NCBI GenBank assembly: GCA_017620345.1
Contig: JAFZQP010000017.1
Span: forward strand, 1-21,044
Length of the DNA: 21,044 bases
Direction of reading: 5' to 3'
Origin: Lachnospiraceae bacterium
Lineage (GTDB): Bacteria > Bacillota_A > Clostridia > Lachnospirales > Lachnospiraceae
Each line of letters starts with the position of its first letter. Position 1 is the first letter of the stretch. This document shows, one piece after another, positions 1-7,940 of the stretch. The notes under the pieces were generated by a model that did not search any database, was not told the DNA's origin, and saw nothing but the letters and a program-made list of their open reading frames with translations. The position numbers and the translations under genes are program-made.

Positions 1-140
1 AGCTGAATTTGGACTGATTTCCATGTTAGACTACTACACCGCAAGGTGTGCTTCTTGTTAAGTTGATTGAACCGCCGTGTACCGAACGGTACGCACGGTG
101 GTGTGAGAGGTCGGCGGTCATTGACCGCCTCCTACTCGAT
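1..140 (+). mobile_element. 3' end of a group II intron (domains V and VI)
   Basis: Domain V is visible at about 71-102. Bases 71-79 pair with 94-102 with one G-U wobble (74 with 99), giving a CGC catalytic triad at 73-75. Bases 80-83 pair with 88-91 around a GAAC tetraloop, and C92-G93 form the expected two-base bulge. Domain VI follows: 105-110 pair with 131-137 around a single bulged A at 134, the branch-point adenosine, and 113-119 pair with 123-129 as the upper stem. The intron should end at about base 140 (...CGAT). A CGC triad is typical of many class IIC introns, but the class cannot be settled from the 3' end alone. The intron points toward the symporter gene, on the opposite strand, and ends about 25 bases beyond that gene's stop codon. 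Confidence 0.85.
2..61 (+). CDS. C-terminal fragment of probable group II intron reverse transcriptase/maturase (5' part outside window)
   Basis: An open frame enters from the left edge and ends at a TAA at 59-61, giving about 19 residues that end in YYTARCASC. The identification comes mainly from position: the frame ends eight or nine bases before an unmistakable group II intron domain V, which is where the intron-encoded protein normally stops, since its gene lies in domain IV. The fragment is too short to recognise by its own residues. A complete protein would combine a reverse transcriptase, a maturase (X) domain and sometimes an endonuclease, and would help the intron splice and retrohome. 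The gene is cut by the window edge; nothing shows that it is broken in the genome. Confidence 0.45.
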   Translation, partial: AEFGLISMLDYYTARCASC

Positions 141-165
141 TAACATTGATTTTTCTGTAAGTTAC

Positions 166-1692
166 TTATTCGGCACCGTTCTTTACTGCCTCGGCCATCT
201 CAGCCTGGATCTCTTTGTCATATGACAGGATCGGTTCGATGTCCTTGCCTTTGATCTTACGGTCAACATAGTTGTTTGTAAGCTTGATGACAAGAGGTGT
301 CATGGACAGTACACCGATAAGGTTCGGGAGCATCATCAGACCGTTGAACGTATCCGAGATATCCCATGCAAGTGATGACGTCATAAGTGCACCTGATATG
401 ATCATAAGAACGAAGATCACGCGGTAGACTTTGGCGCCCTTTACTCCGAACAGGTATTCAACAGCTTTGCTTCCGTAATGTGACCAGCCCATAACTGTTG
501 TGAAAGCGAAGAGCAGTACCGCGATCGCAACGAACCATTCGCCGGCCTTTCCGAAGCTTGCTCCGAATGCTTTTGCAACAAGCGTTGCATCGTTAACCCC
601 GTCAACTGCAAGTCCTGTCTCAAGATCGATGGCTCCGGAAGAAAGAACTACGATAGCAGTCATCGTACATACGATGATCGTATCCGCAAACACTTCGAAG
701 ATACCCCACAGACCCTGCCTTACAGGCTCCTTGACGTTGGAGTTGGAATGTACCATAACGGATGAACCAAGGCCTGCTTCATTGGAAAATACGCCTCTTT
801 TACATCCGCTCTTAACGGTGTTCAGTGCGATAGCAACAGCAGAACCTGCGGCTCCGCCGGCAACGGCTCTCGGACCGAAGGCGAATTTGAATATTGAAGC
901 GAACATGGCGCCAAGGCTTCCTATGTGCATGAACATTATGACAAGTGCACCGATAACATAAACGATCGCCATAAACGGAACGATCCTTTCGGCTACGGCT
1001 GCGATCCTCTTAAGTCCGCCAAGTATGATGGCGGCACCGATGAGCATAAGAATGGCACCGATCACCCAGTTGACTACCGAAACACCGGCAAGTGTTGCCG
1101 AATTCATATTCGAGAAAAACGCGGATTCGATGTTCAGCGTTATCTTGTTGATCTGTCCCATATTACCGATACCGAATGAGGCGATCATCGCAAATACGGC
1201 AAATATGACAGCCAGCGCTTTTCCTATACCTTTACAGTTCTTGTAAGAACCGAGTCCGTCGGCAAGATAGTACATTGCTCCGCCTGACCACTCGCCTTCG
1301 GCATTTCTTCTTCTGAAGTATATACCGAGGATGTTCTCGGAGTAGTTGGTCATCATACCGAGGATAGCTGCGATCCACATCCAGAATACGGCTCCGGGAC
1401 CACCTACACAGATGGCAGCAGCGACACCGGCGATATTACCCGTTCCGATAGTTGCTGCAAGAGCAGTACACAGTGCCTGAAACTGGGATACGCTTCCGGC
1501 TTCGTTCTTGACATGCGAATCCTCATGAAGGACCATTCCGATAGTCTTGCTCCACCAGTGCTTGATGTGTGTTATCTGAAAGAACTTTGTGATAACGGTA
1601 CATACCAGACCGGTTCCGAGCAGCATGATAAGTCCGAACCATCCCCATGCGAACCCGTTTACTGCATCATTGATGCGTACGATAGTTTCCAT
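166..1692 (-). CDS. Sodium:alanine symporter, AGCS family
   Basis: This is an integral membrane carrier of the alanine/glycine:cation symporter family (AlsT/DagA type), which imports small neutral amino acids with Na+. The protein is very hydrophobic, with about ten or eleven membrane segments. It carries the family signature near the end of the first third (GTGNIAGVAAAI followed by GGPGAVFWMW) and a later conserved SNEAGLGSS segment. I place the start at 1692 (METIVRIND, 508 residues) because an AAAAGGAG site lies nine bases upstream at 1709-1702; the upstream ATGs at 1731, 1725 and 1701 lack a well-placed site. The gene is transcribed alone, divergent from the MFS gene. Its 3' side abuts a group II intron. 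Substrate preference between alanine and glycine cannot be read from the sequence. Confidence 0.93.
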   Translation of the reverse strand: METIVRINDAVNGFAWGWFGLIMLLGTGLVCTVITKFFQITHIKHWWSKTIGMVLHEDSHVKNEAGSVSQFQALCTALAATIGTGNIAGVAAAICVGGPGAVFWMWIAAILGMMTNYSENILGIYFRRRNAEGEWSGGAMYYLADGLGSYKNCKGIGKALAVIFAVFAMIASFGIGNMGQINKITLNIESAFFSNMNSATLAGVSVVNWVIGAILMLIGAAIILGGLKRIAAVAERIVPFMAIVYVIGALVIMFMHIGSLGAMFASIFKFAFGPRAVAGGAAGSAVAIALNTVKSGCKRGVFSNEAGLGSSVMVHSNSNVKEPVRQGLWGIFEVFADTIIVCTMTAIVVLSSGAIDLETGLAVDGVNDATLVAKAFGASFGKAGEWFVAIAVLLFAFTTVMGWSHYGSKAVEYLFGVKGAKVYRVIFVLMIISGALMTSSLAWDISDTFNGLMMLPNLIGVLSMTPLVIKLTNNYVDRKIKGKDIEPILSYDKEIQAEMAEAVKNGAE

Positions 1693-1757
1693 CTCTCTCA
1701 TCTCCTTTTCCTGTATTCTCCTCATGATCATGAAACGGTTTTTTCATAACATACGTA

Positions 1758-1787
1758 ATAATAGCATTTGTAGCCTTTGTGTGTCTA
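1758..1787 (-). promoter_or_regulatory. Promoter for the AGCS symporter gene
   Basis: On the minus strand a TAGACA -35 box (1787-1782) and a TATTAT -10 box (1763-1758) are separated by 18 bases. Each matches consensus at five of six positions. This predicts a leader of roughly 55-60 bases to the start at 1692. It is read by eye only. Confidence 0.55.
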
Positions 1788-1794
1788 TAACTAC

Positions 1795-1822
1795 TTGATT
1801 TTTTTCTTTCTTATTCTATAAT
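1795..1822 (+). promoter_or_regulatory. Promoter for the OFA/MFS transporter gene
   Basis: A perfect TATAAT at 1817-1822 lies 16 bases after TTGATT (1795-1800). It sits about 50 bases before the ATG at 1871 and back to back with the opposite promoter of the symporter. The two -35 regions are only about 8 bases apart, so one regulator bound here could affect both genes. Confidence 0.6.
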
Positions 1823-1870
1823 GATTATGTTTGTGTTTAATATCTGAGGTTTAAACGAGAGGTATCATCT

Positions 1871-3169
1871 ATGGAAAACAAATGGGTACGCGGTGCGATC
1901 CCCGCATTGTTGCTTCACTGCAGTATCGGTACGGTTTACTGCTGGTCGACATTTTCAAAAGAGATCGCAGATTATATCGGAGCTTCGAAGTCGGCAACGG
2001 AATGGGCATTTTCACTTGCGATCTTTTTCCTCGGAATGTCAGCTGCATTCCTTGGAGACGTAGTTGAAAAGAACATTCACAGATCGTCGCTTATTGCGAC
2101 TATCTGCTTTACAACAGGTATGATCGGAACCGGCTTTGGTATCATGATAAAATCACTTCCCGTGATACTGATATTTTACGGATGCATAATGGGTATAGGT
2201 CTTGGAACAGGTTATCTGTCACCGGTCAAGACACTGATGCTGTGGTTTGAGGACAAGAAGGGTCTTGCAACAGGACTTGCCGTTGCCGGATTCGGACTTG
2301 CCAAAGCTATCGCGAGCCCTATCATGCAGTCGATACTTAATGCATTTGATGACAACCCCGCACCGATGTTTTTTATCATGGGCGGCGTATACTGCGTGAT
2401 GATGTTCATCGGACATCTTATATTAAAGAAGCCTTCAACATGGACGGAGGCGCATTCGGAAGGCGGTATCAAGGAGTTCTTTGACACGCTTGCAGCCAAC
2501 TTCAAGACATCATTCGGAAATAAGACTTTCGTGGGTATATGGCTCATGTTCTACATCAATATCGCCTGCGGTCTTGCGCTCATCTCTCAGGAGAAGATGA
2601 TCTTCAAGTCGGTAGGACTGTCAGTCGGTGTATGCGCAACGCTCGCAACAGTTACGGCTATAGCCAATGCAGCGGGCCGCCTCGGATTTTCGGCATGGGC
2701 GGATACGCTTAAGGACAGAAATACGATATACAAGCTCATATTCATACTGTCGATCGCATTCACACTGCTTGTAGTCGTTACACAGGGTATCGTGAAGGGA
2801 GCTGAGATACCGGCACTTTCGATCCTGTGCGTAGCACTTCTGATCATGGTAAATGCAGGATACGGCGGAGGATTTTCAAACGTTCCGACGCTTCTTTCCG
2901 ATCACTTCGGAATGGGCAAGATATCATCCGTGCACGGCATGTGCCTCAGCGCATGGGCTATCGCGGGTCTTACGGGTAACCAGATGGCTACCGCGATCGT
3001 TAACCGTGTCGGCGAGTTCAAAGAGATCACGCTGTCAAACGGAGATGTCGCATCGGTCAATCCTGTCGGATATCAGACGGTTCTGTATGTGACCGGAGCG
3101 TTGTATGTTGTCGCGCTTATCATAAGCTGCGTGATGATACCGAAACTCAATAATAAAAGTGACAAGTAA
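1871..3169 (+). CDS. OFA-family MFS transporter (oxalate/formate antiporter- or lactate permease-like)
   Basis: A 432-residue polytopic membrane protein with the expected twelve hydrophobic segments and a central cytoplasmic loop at about residues 190-220. The N-terminal WVRGAIPALLLHCSIGTVYCWSTF region and the GLGTGYLSPVKTLMLWF segment with KKGLATGLAVAGFG are typical of the OxlT/OFA branch of the major facilitator superfamily, which exchanges or imports small carboxylates such as oxalate, formate or lactate. An AGAGG site at 1858-1862 lies eight bases before the ATG. It has its own promoter and a hairpin directly after its stop. Residues fixing the substrate cannot be judged here, so carboxylate transport is the safe level of call. 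Pairing with an amino-acid symporter on the other strand suggests a nutrient or fermentation-product exchange locus. Confidence 0.88.
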   Translation: MENKWVRGAIPALLLHCSIGTVYCWSTFSKEIADYIGASKSATEWAFSLAIFFLGMSAAFLGDVVEKNIHRSSLIATICFTTGMIGTGFGIMIKSLPVILIFYGCIMGIGLGTGYLSPVKTLMLWFEDKKGLATGLAVAGFGLAKAIASPIMQSILNAFDDNPAPMFFIMGGVYCVMMFIGHLILKKPSTWTEAHSEGGIKEFFDTLAANFKTSFGNKTFVGIWLMFYINIACGLALISQEKMIFKSVGLSVGVCATLATVTAIANAAGRLGFSAWADTLKDRNTIYKLIFILSIAFTLLVVVTQGIVKGAEIPALSILCVALLIMVNAGYGGGFSNVPTLLSDHFGMGKISSVHGMCLSAWAIAGLTGNQMATAIVNRVGEFKEITLSNGDVASVNPVGYQTVLYVTGALYVVALIISCVMIPKLNNKSDK

Positions 3170-3173
3170 GATC

Positions 3174-3206
3174 GGACTCCTCGCTTTTGGCGGGGAGTTC
3201 TTTCAA
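3174..3206 (+). terminator. Hairpin after the MFS gene: intrinsic terminator or attenuator
   Basis: Bases 3174-3184 pair with 3190-3200 (11 pairs, two G-U) around a small T-rich loop, five bases after the stop codon. The following tract is only TTTC then AAAAAC, so termination may be partial. That matters because no separate promoter for carB is evident between this hairpin and the carB start at 3229. Confidence 0.55.
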
Positions 3207-3228
3207 AAACCGGAAAGGTACAGAAGAT

Positions 3229-6200
3229 ATGAAAAAACGAGACGACGTTAACAAGATCCTCATCATAGGCAGCGGCCCCATTATAATCGGACAGGCATGT
3301 GAGTTTGATTACTCGGGTACGCAGGCATGTAAGGCGCTCAAAAAACTCGGGTACGAGATAGTTCTTGTTAATTCCAATCCCGCAACGATCATGACAGACC
3401 CGACAACGGCGGATGTAACATATATAGAACCTCTGAACGTTGAACGTCTGACACAGATCATCGAGAAGGAAAGACCGGATGGCCTGCTTCCGAACCTCGG
3501 CGGACAGACGGGTCTGAACCTTGCTTCGGAACTGTACAAGAAGGGCGTGCTCGACAAATACGGAGTAAAAGTCATAGGCGTACAGGTTGACGCGATAGAG
3601 CGCGGTGAAGACAGGATAGAGTTCAAGGAACTGATGAACTCACTCGGTATCGAAATGGCAAGATCCGAAGTTGCATATTCGGTCGATGAGGCGCTTGCGA
3701 TCGCCGATAAGCTCGGATATCCCGTTGTGCTTCGTCCTGCATATACGATGGGCGGCGCCGGCGGCGGACTTGTATATAACGTCGAAGAATTGAAGACAGT
3801 ATGTGAACGGGGGCTGTCTGCCTCACTTGTAGGTCAGGTGCTCGTTGAGGAATCCGTACTTGGATGGGAGGAACTTGAACTCGAGGTCGTAAGGGATTCG
3901 ACGGGCAAGATGATAACGGTATGCTTTATCGAGAACATCGATCCGCTCGGAGTCCATACGGGTGACAGTTTCTGCTCGGCTCCGATGCTCACGATCCCGG
4001 AAGACGTACAGGCCGAACTCCAGCGTCAGGCTTACAGGATAGTTGATGCGATAGAGGTCATCGGCGGAACGAACGTACAGTTTGCAAGAAATACCGAGGA
4101 CGGCAGGATCATAGTCATTGAGATCAACCCGAGAACTTCACGTTCATCGGCACTTGCATCCAAGGCGACCGGATTCCCGATAGCACTTGTATCCGCAATG
4201 CTCGCGGCAGGTCTTGATCTGTGTGACATACCGTGCGGTAAGTACGGGACACTTGATAAATACGTTCCCGACGGAGATTATGTCGTCATCAAGTTTGCGA
4301 GATGGGCATTCGAAAAATTCAAGGGTTCCCAGGATAAGCTCGGAACACAGATGCGTGCGGTCGGCGAAGTCATGTCGATCGGAAAGACATACAAGGAAGC
4401 ATTCCAGAAGGCGATCCGTTCGCTTGAGATAGGACGTTACGGACTTGGTCAGGTTGCAGCGTATGAAGAGATGTCATTAAAGGAACTCATGAACCTGCTC
4501 CATACTCCTTCGAGTCAGAGACAGTTCATAATGTATGAGGCGATCCGCAAAGGCGCCGGTCTTGATGAACTTTACAATATAACGAAGATCAAACCGTATT
4601 TCCTCGAACAGATGAAAGAACTCGTTGATGAGGAAGAAGCTCTTAAGAAGTATAAAGGAAGCGTTCCTCCGACGGATGTGCTCGAACGTGCCAAGAAGGA
4701 CGGATTTGCGGACAAGTACCTTTCGCTCCTTCTTGATGTTCCCGAGGAAGATATAAGGAATGCCAGGATAAAGGCGGGTATTGTCGAAGCATGGGAAGGC
4801 GTTCATGTAAGCGGTACGCAGGACAGTGCTTACTATTACAGCTCGTACAACATGAAGGACGAGTCTAAGACGAGCGACAGACAGAAGATCATGATCCTTG
4901 GCGGAGGTCCCAACAGGATCGGTCAGGGTATAGAATTCGATTACTGCTGTGTTCATGCAGCGATGGCGCTTAAAAAGCTCGGATTCGAGACTATCATCGT
5001 CAACTGTAATCCCGAAACGGTCTCAACGGATTATGATACATCGGACAAACTGTATTTTGAGCCGCTCACGCTTGAAGACGTTCTGTCCATACATGAGAAG
5101 GAAAAACCTGTTGGAGTAATCGCACAGTTTGGAGGACAGACACCGCTCAATCTTGCGGCTGACCTCAAGAAAAACGGGGTGAACATACTCGGTACGACAC
5201 CGGAGACTATAGATATGGCAGAAGACCGTGACCAGTTCCGTGCGATGATGGATAAGCTTGGTATCCCGATGCCAGAATCGGGAATGGCTGTCACGGTTGA
5301 TGATGCGCTTGCGATCGCAAAGAAGATCGGTTATCCGCTCATGGTAAGACCGTCATATGTACTTGGCGGACGCGGTATGGAAGTCGTCCACGATGATGAA
5401 CACATGAAGGTCTACATGGCGGCAGCGGTAGGTGTTACACCTGACAGACCGATACTTATAGACAGATTTTTGAACAATGCACTTGAATGTGAGGCTGATG
5501 CGATCTCCGACGGAGAGAACGTATTTGTTCCCGCAGTAATGGAGCATATAGAACTTGCGGGAATTCATTCGGGAGACAGTGCATGCGTGCTCCCGTCCAA
5601 GAACATCTCCGAAAAGAACGTCGAGATCATCAAGGACTATACACGTAAGATAGCAAAAGAGATGAACGTTAAGGGTCTTATGAACATGCAGTATGCGATC
5701 GAGAACGATACAGTTTATGTTCTTGAGGCAAACCCGAGGGCTTCGCGAACGGTACCGCTCGTATCCAAGGTCTGCAACATCGGAATGGTTCCGATCGCAA
5801 CCGAGATAATCACGATGCCGATAACCGGTAAACCTTCACCTGTTCCCGCACTTCGCGAAAAGAAATTCAATCACTGCGGAGTTAAGGAAGCAGTATTCCC
5901 GTTCAATATGTTCCAGGAAGTCGATCCTCTGCTTGGTCCCGAGATGAGGTCGACCGGTGAGGTGCTTGGGCTGGCAAGTGATTTTGGCGAAGCGTTCTTC
6001 AAAGCTGAAGAGGCAACGCAAACCGCACTTCCTCTTGAAGGCACCGTACTGATATCGGTAAATGACAGGGATAAGGCCGAACTTGTTGAAGTAGCAAAGG
6101 GATTTGCCGACTGCGGATTCAACATAATAGCGACCGGCGGCACGTGCGATATGATAAACGAAGCGGGCATTCCGGCAACGAAGATATTTAAGCTTCAGCA

Positions 6201-6447
6201 GGGACGTCCCAATGTGCTCGATGCGATCACGAACAAAGAGGTTTCGATCGTTATCAATACACCCGATGACAAGAAGGGTGTGATGGATGACTCATATATC
6301 CGAAAGGGAGTCATCAAATCCGGGATCCCGTATGTTACGACGATGGCTGCCGCTAAGGCGTCTATAGCCGGTATCAAGGCAAGAAAGCACAGCAACGGTG
6401 AAGTAAAATCACTGCAGACATACCACAAAGAAATTCAGGATATGTAA
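3229..6447 (+). CDS. carB: Carbamoyl-phosphate synthase large subunit
   Basis: This subunit makes carbamoyl phosphate from bicarbonate, ATP and ammonia supplied by the glutaminase subunit CarA, feeding arginine and pyrimidine synthesis. At 1072 residues it is the family's normal full length. The duplicated synthetase halves are clear: the first starts with KILIIGSGPIIIGQACEFDY and the second with KIMILGGGPNRIGQGIEFDY at about residue 560. Each has an ATP-grasp core, and a C-terminal MGS-like allosteric domain fills roughly the last 135 residues (VLISVNDRDK, ATGGT). The start at 3229 is chosen because GGAAAGG lies ten bases upstream and MKKRDDVNKILIIG matches the family N terminus; an ATG-initiated extension from 3187 would run through the preceding hairpin. 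carA, usually adjacent, is not here. The stop codon overlaps the serS ribosome binding site. Confidence 0.97.
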   Translation: MKKRDDVNKILIIGSGPIIIGQACEFDYSGTQACKALKKLGYEIVLVNSNPATIMTDPTTADVTYIEPLNVERLTQIIEKERPDGLLPNLGGQTGLNLASELYKKGVLDKYGVKVIGVQVDAIERGEDRIEFKELMNSLGIEMARSEVAYSVDEALAIADKLGYPVVLRPAYTMGGAGGGLVYNVEELKTVCERGLSASLVGQVLVEESVLGWEELELEVVRDSTGKMITVCFIENIDPLGVHTGDSFCSAPMLTIPEDVQAELQRQAYRIVDAIEVIGGTNVQFARNTEDGRIIVIEINPRTSRSSALASKATGFPIALVSAMLAAGLDLCDIPCGKYGTLDKYVPDGDYVVIKFARWAFEKFKGSQDKLGTQMRAVGEVMSIGKTYKEAFQKAIRSLEIGRYGLGQVAAYEEMSLKELMNLLHTPSSQRQFIMYEAIRKGAGLDELYNITKIKPYFLEQMKELVDEEEALKKYKGSVPPTDVLERAKKDGFADKYLSLLLDVPEEDIRNARIKAGIVEAWEGVHVSGTQDSAYYYSSYNMKDESKTSDRQKIMILGGGPNRIGQGIEFDYCCVHAAMALKKLGFETIIVNCNPETVSTDYDTSDKLYFEPLTLEDVLSIHEKEKPVGVIAQFGGQTPLNLAADLKKNGVNILGTTPETIDMAEDRDQFRAMMDKLGIPMPESGMAVTVDDALAIAKKIGYPLMVRPSYVLGGRGMEVVHDDEHMKVYMAAAVGVTPDRPILIDRFLNNALECEADAISDGENVFVPAVMEHIELAGIHSGDSACVLPSKNISEKNVEIIKDYTRKIAKEMNVKGLMNMQYAIENDTVYVLEANPRASRTVPLVSKVCNIGMVPIATEIITMPITGKPSPVPALREKKFNHCGVKEAVFPFNMFQEVDPLLGPEMRSTGEVLGLASDFGEAFFKAEEATQTALPLEGTVLISVNDRDKAELVEVAKGFADCGFNIIATGGTCDMINEAGIPATKIFKLQQGRPNVLDAITNKEVSIVINTPDDKKGVMDDSYIRKGVIKSGIPYVTTMAAAKASIAGIKARKHSNGEVKSLQTYHKEIQDM

Positions 6448-6459
6448 GGAGACAGGATC

Positions 6460-7746
6460 ATGCTTGATATGAAATTCCTCCGGGAGAATCCGGAGATCGT
6501 AAAACAGAATATCAGAAACAAATTCCAGGACGAGAAGCTCCCGATGGTCGACAAGGTCATTGAGCTCGATGAGATGCGCCGCACGATGCAGCAGGAAGCG
6601 GACGATCTTCGTAACAAGAAGAACGTTCTCTCGAAGCAGATCGGCGCACTTATGAAAGAGGGTAAGAAGGAAGAGGCCGAAAAAGTCAAGGCCGAGGTTG
6701 CCGCAGATGCAGCAAGACTTGCGGAACTTGAGGGCGTGGAAGGTCCCGTAGCCGAAGAGATCCAGAAGATCATGTATACGATACCGAACATCATTGATCC
6801 GAGTGTTCCGATCGGTAAAGATGACAGTGAGAACGTTGAGGTCACCAAATACGGCGAACCTGTCGTACCTGATTTTGAGATACCTTATCATACACAGATC
6901 ATGGAAAGCTTTGACGGTATCGATCTTGATGCCGCAGGCCGTGTTGCGGGAAACGGTTTTTATTATCTCATGGGCGATATCGCAAGACTTCACTCTGCAG
7001 TGATCAGCTACGCAAGGGATTTTATGATCGACAGGGGATTTACATACTGCGTTCCGCCTTTCATGATAAGGTCCAATGTCGTGACCGGTGTTATGAGTTT
7101 TGCCGAGATGGATGCGATGATGTACAAGATCGAAGGAGAAGATCTGTATCTTATCGGAACGAGTGAACATTCGATGATCGGTAAGTTCATAGATCAGGTG
7201 GTTGATGAAGAAAAACTCCCTTATACGCTCACAAGTTACAGTCCGTGCTTCCGTAAGGAAAAAGGTGCGCACGGTATCGAGGAGCGTGGCGTATACAGGA
7301 TCCACCAGTTTGAGAAGCAGGAGATGATAGTTGTCTGCAAGCCTGAGGAAAGCCCTGAGTGGTTCAATAAACTCTGGCAGAACACGGTAGACCTGTTCCG
7401 CAGCATGGATATCCCCGTACGTACGCTTGAGTGCTGCTCGGGAGATCTTGCAGACCTGAAGGTAAAATCATTTGATGTTGAGGCATGGTCACCGAGACAG
7501 AAGAAATACTTTGAAGTGGGAAGCTGTTCAAATCTCGGAGACGCTCAGGCAAGAAGACTTAAGATAAGAGTCAACGGCAAGGACGGCAAGTATTTTGCGC
7601 ATACGCTCAACAACACGGTCGTTGCACCGCCGCGTATGCTGATCGCGTTCCTTGAGAATAATCTGTGCGCGGACGGAAGCGTGAAGATACCTGAGGTGCT
7701 GAGACCTTACATGGGTGGCAAGGAGAAACTGGTACCGAAGAAGTAA
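6460..7746 (+). CDS. serS: Seryl-tRNA synthetase
   Basis: Charges tRNA-Ser (and tRNA-Sec where present) with serine. The 428-residue protein has the tRNA-binding coiled-coil arm at about residues 27-105, then the class II catalytic core: GTSEH at 233-237, motif 2 at about 263-288 (CFRKEKGAHGIEERG then YRIHQFEK) and motif 3 at 381-401 (HTLNNT then PPRMLIAFLEN), ending in the usual EVLRPYMGG. The TAAGGAG site overlaps the carB stop, with only 12 bases between the genes, so the two are probably cotranscribed. Motif 2 has GAHGIEERG where most bacterial enzymes have GSAGRDTRG-like residues, and the region after it (KPEESPEW, DVEAW) differs from the common bacterial form. No T-box leader precedes it. 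Confidence 0.96.
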   Translation: MLDMKFLRENPEIVKQNIRNKFQDEKLPMVDKVIELDEMRRTMQQEADDLRNKKNVLSKQIGALMKEGKKEEAEKVKAEVAADAARLAELEGVEGPVAEEIQKIMYTIPNIIDPSVPIGKDDSENVEVTKYGEPVVPDFEIPYHTQIMESFDGIDLDAAGRVAGNGFYYLMGDIARLHSAVISYARDFMIDRGFTYCVPPFMIRSNVVTGVMSFAEMDAMMYKIEGEDLYLIGTSEHSMIGKFIDQVVDEEKLPYTLTSYSPCFRKEKGAHGIEERGVYRIHQFEKQEMIVVCKPEESPEWFNKLWQNTVDLFRSMDIPVRTLECCSGDLADLKVKSFDVEAWSPRQKKYFEVGSCSNLGDAQARRLKIRVNGKDGKYFAHTLNNTVVAPPRMLIAFLENNLCADGSVKIPEVLRPYMGGKEKLVPKK

Positions 7747-7773
7747 ACCATTTTTGTATGTGTACGTATAAAA

Positions 7774-7905
7774 GCGGGTGGCCGCACTGATGCCACAAAG
7801 CGAGTTCCGCAGACGCTCGGTTCCCTGTCTTGATCCTTGAATCAGAACTGAATCCGAGCGGCGAGGACTGTTTGAGCGACTGGCGCAGTGACGGACAGGA
7901 CCCGC
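7774..7905 (+). ncRNA. Candidate structured RNA or 5' leader element between serS and the NYN gene
   Basis: The 194-base gap after serS contains a GC-rich stretch with nested and crossing complementarity. GCGGGT (7774-7779) pairs with ACCCGC (7900-7905). CCTGTC (7824-7829) pairs with GACAGG (7894-7899), directly stacked inside the first helix. Between the 5' strands are small hairpins: GGC 7780-7782 with GCC 7792-7794 (extendable to GTGGC/GCCAC), and AGCG 7799-7802 with CGCT 7814-7817. CGCTCGG (7814-7820) can also pair with CCGAGCG (7854-7860), which would form a pseudoknot. No reading frame here has a ribosome binding site. It may be an independent small RNA or a leader controlling the downstream gene. 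I do not recognise an Rfam family; a partial look-alike to the T-box sequence was rejected. Confidence 0.5.
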
Positions 7906-7940
7906 GTATAACAAAAGACAGATTCGTAACAGGAGAATAT

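Noticed and set aside
4477..4956. A 159-residue minus-strand open frame inside carB.
   Set aside because: It lies wholly within carB, whose conserved frame explains the sequence; no binding site is present.
6409..7305. A 298-residue minus-strand open frame opposite serS.
   Set aside because: It is antisense to a textbook serS and has no start signal or recognisable domain.
7774..7790. GCGGGTGGCCGC resembles the T-box antiterminator sequence (GGGTGG-ACCGCG).
   Set aside because: It lies downstream of serS rather than ahead of an amino-acid gene, the consensus A is missing, and no specifier stem, terminator or terminal T run follows. Its 5' bases pair better with 7900-7905.
7830..7940. An upstream in-frame ATG at 7830 adding 37 residues to the NYN protein.
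   Set aside because: It would translate the structured intergenic element and lacks a binding site, whereas the ATG at 7941 has AGGAG five bases upstream and matches the family start.
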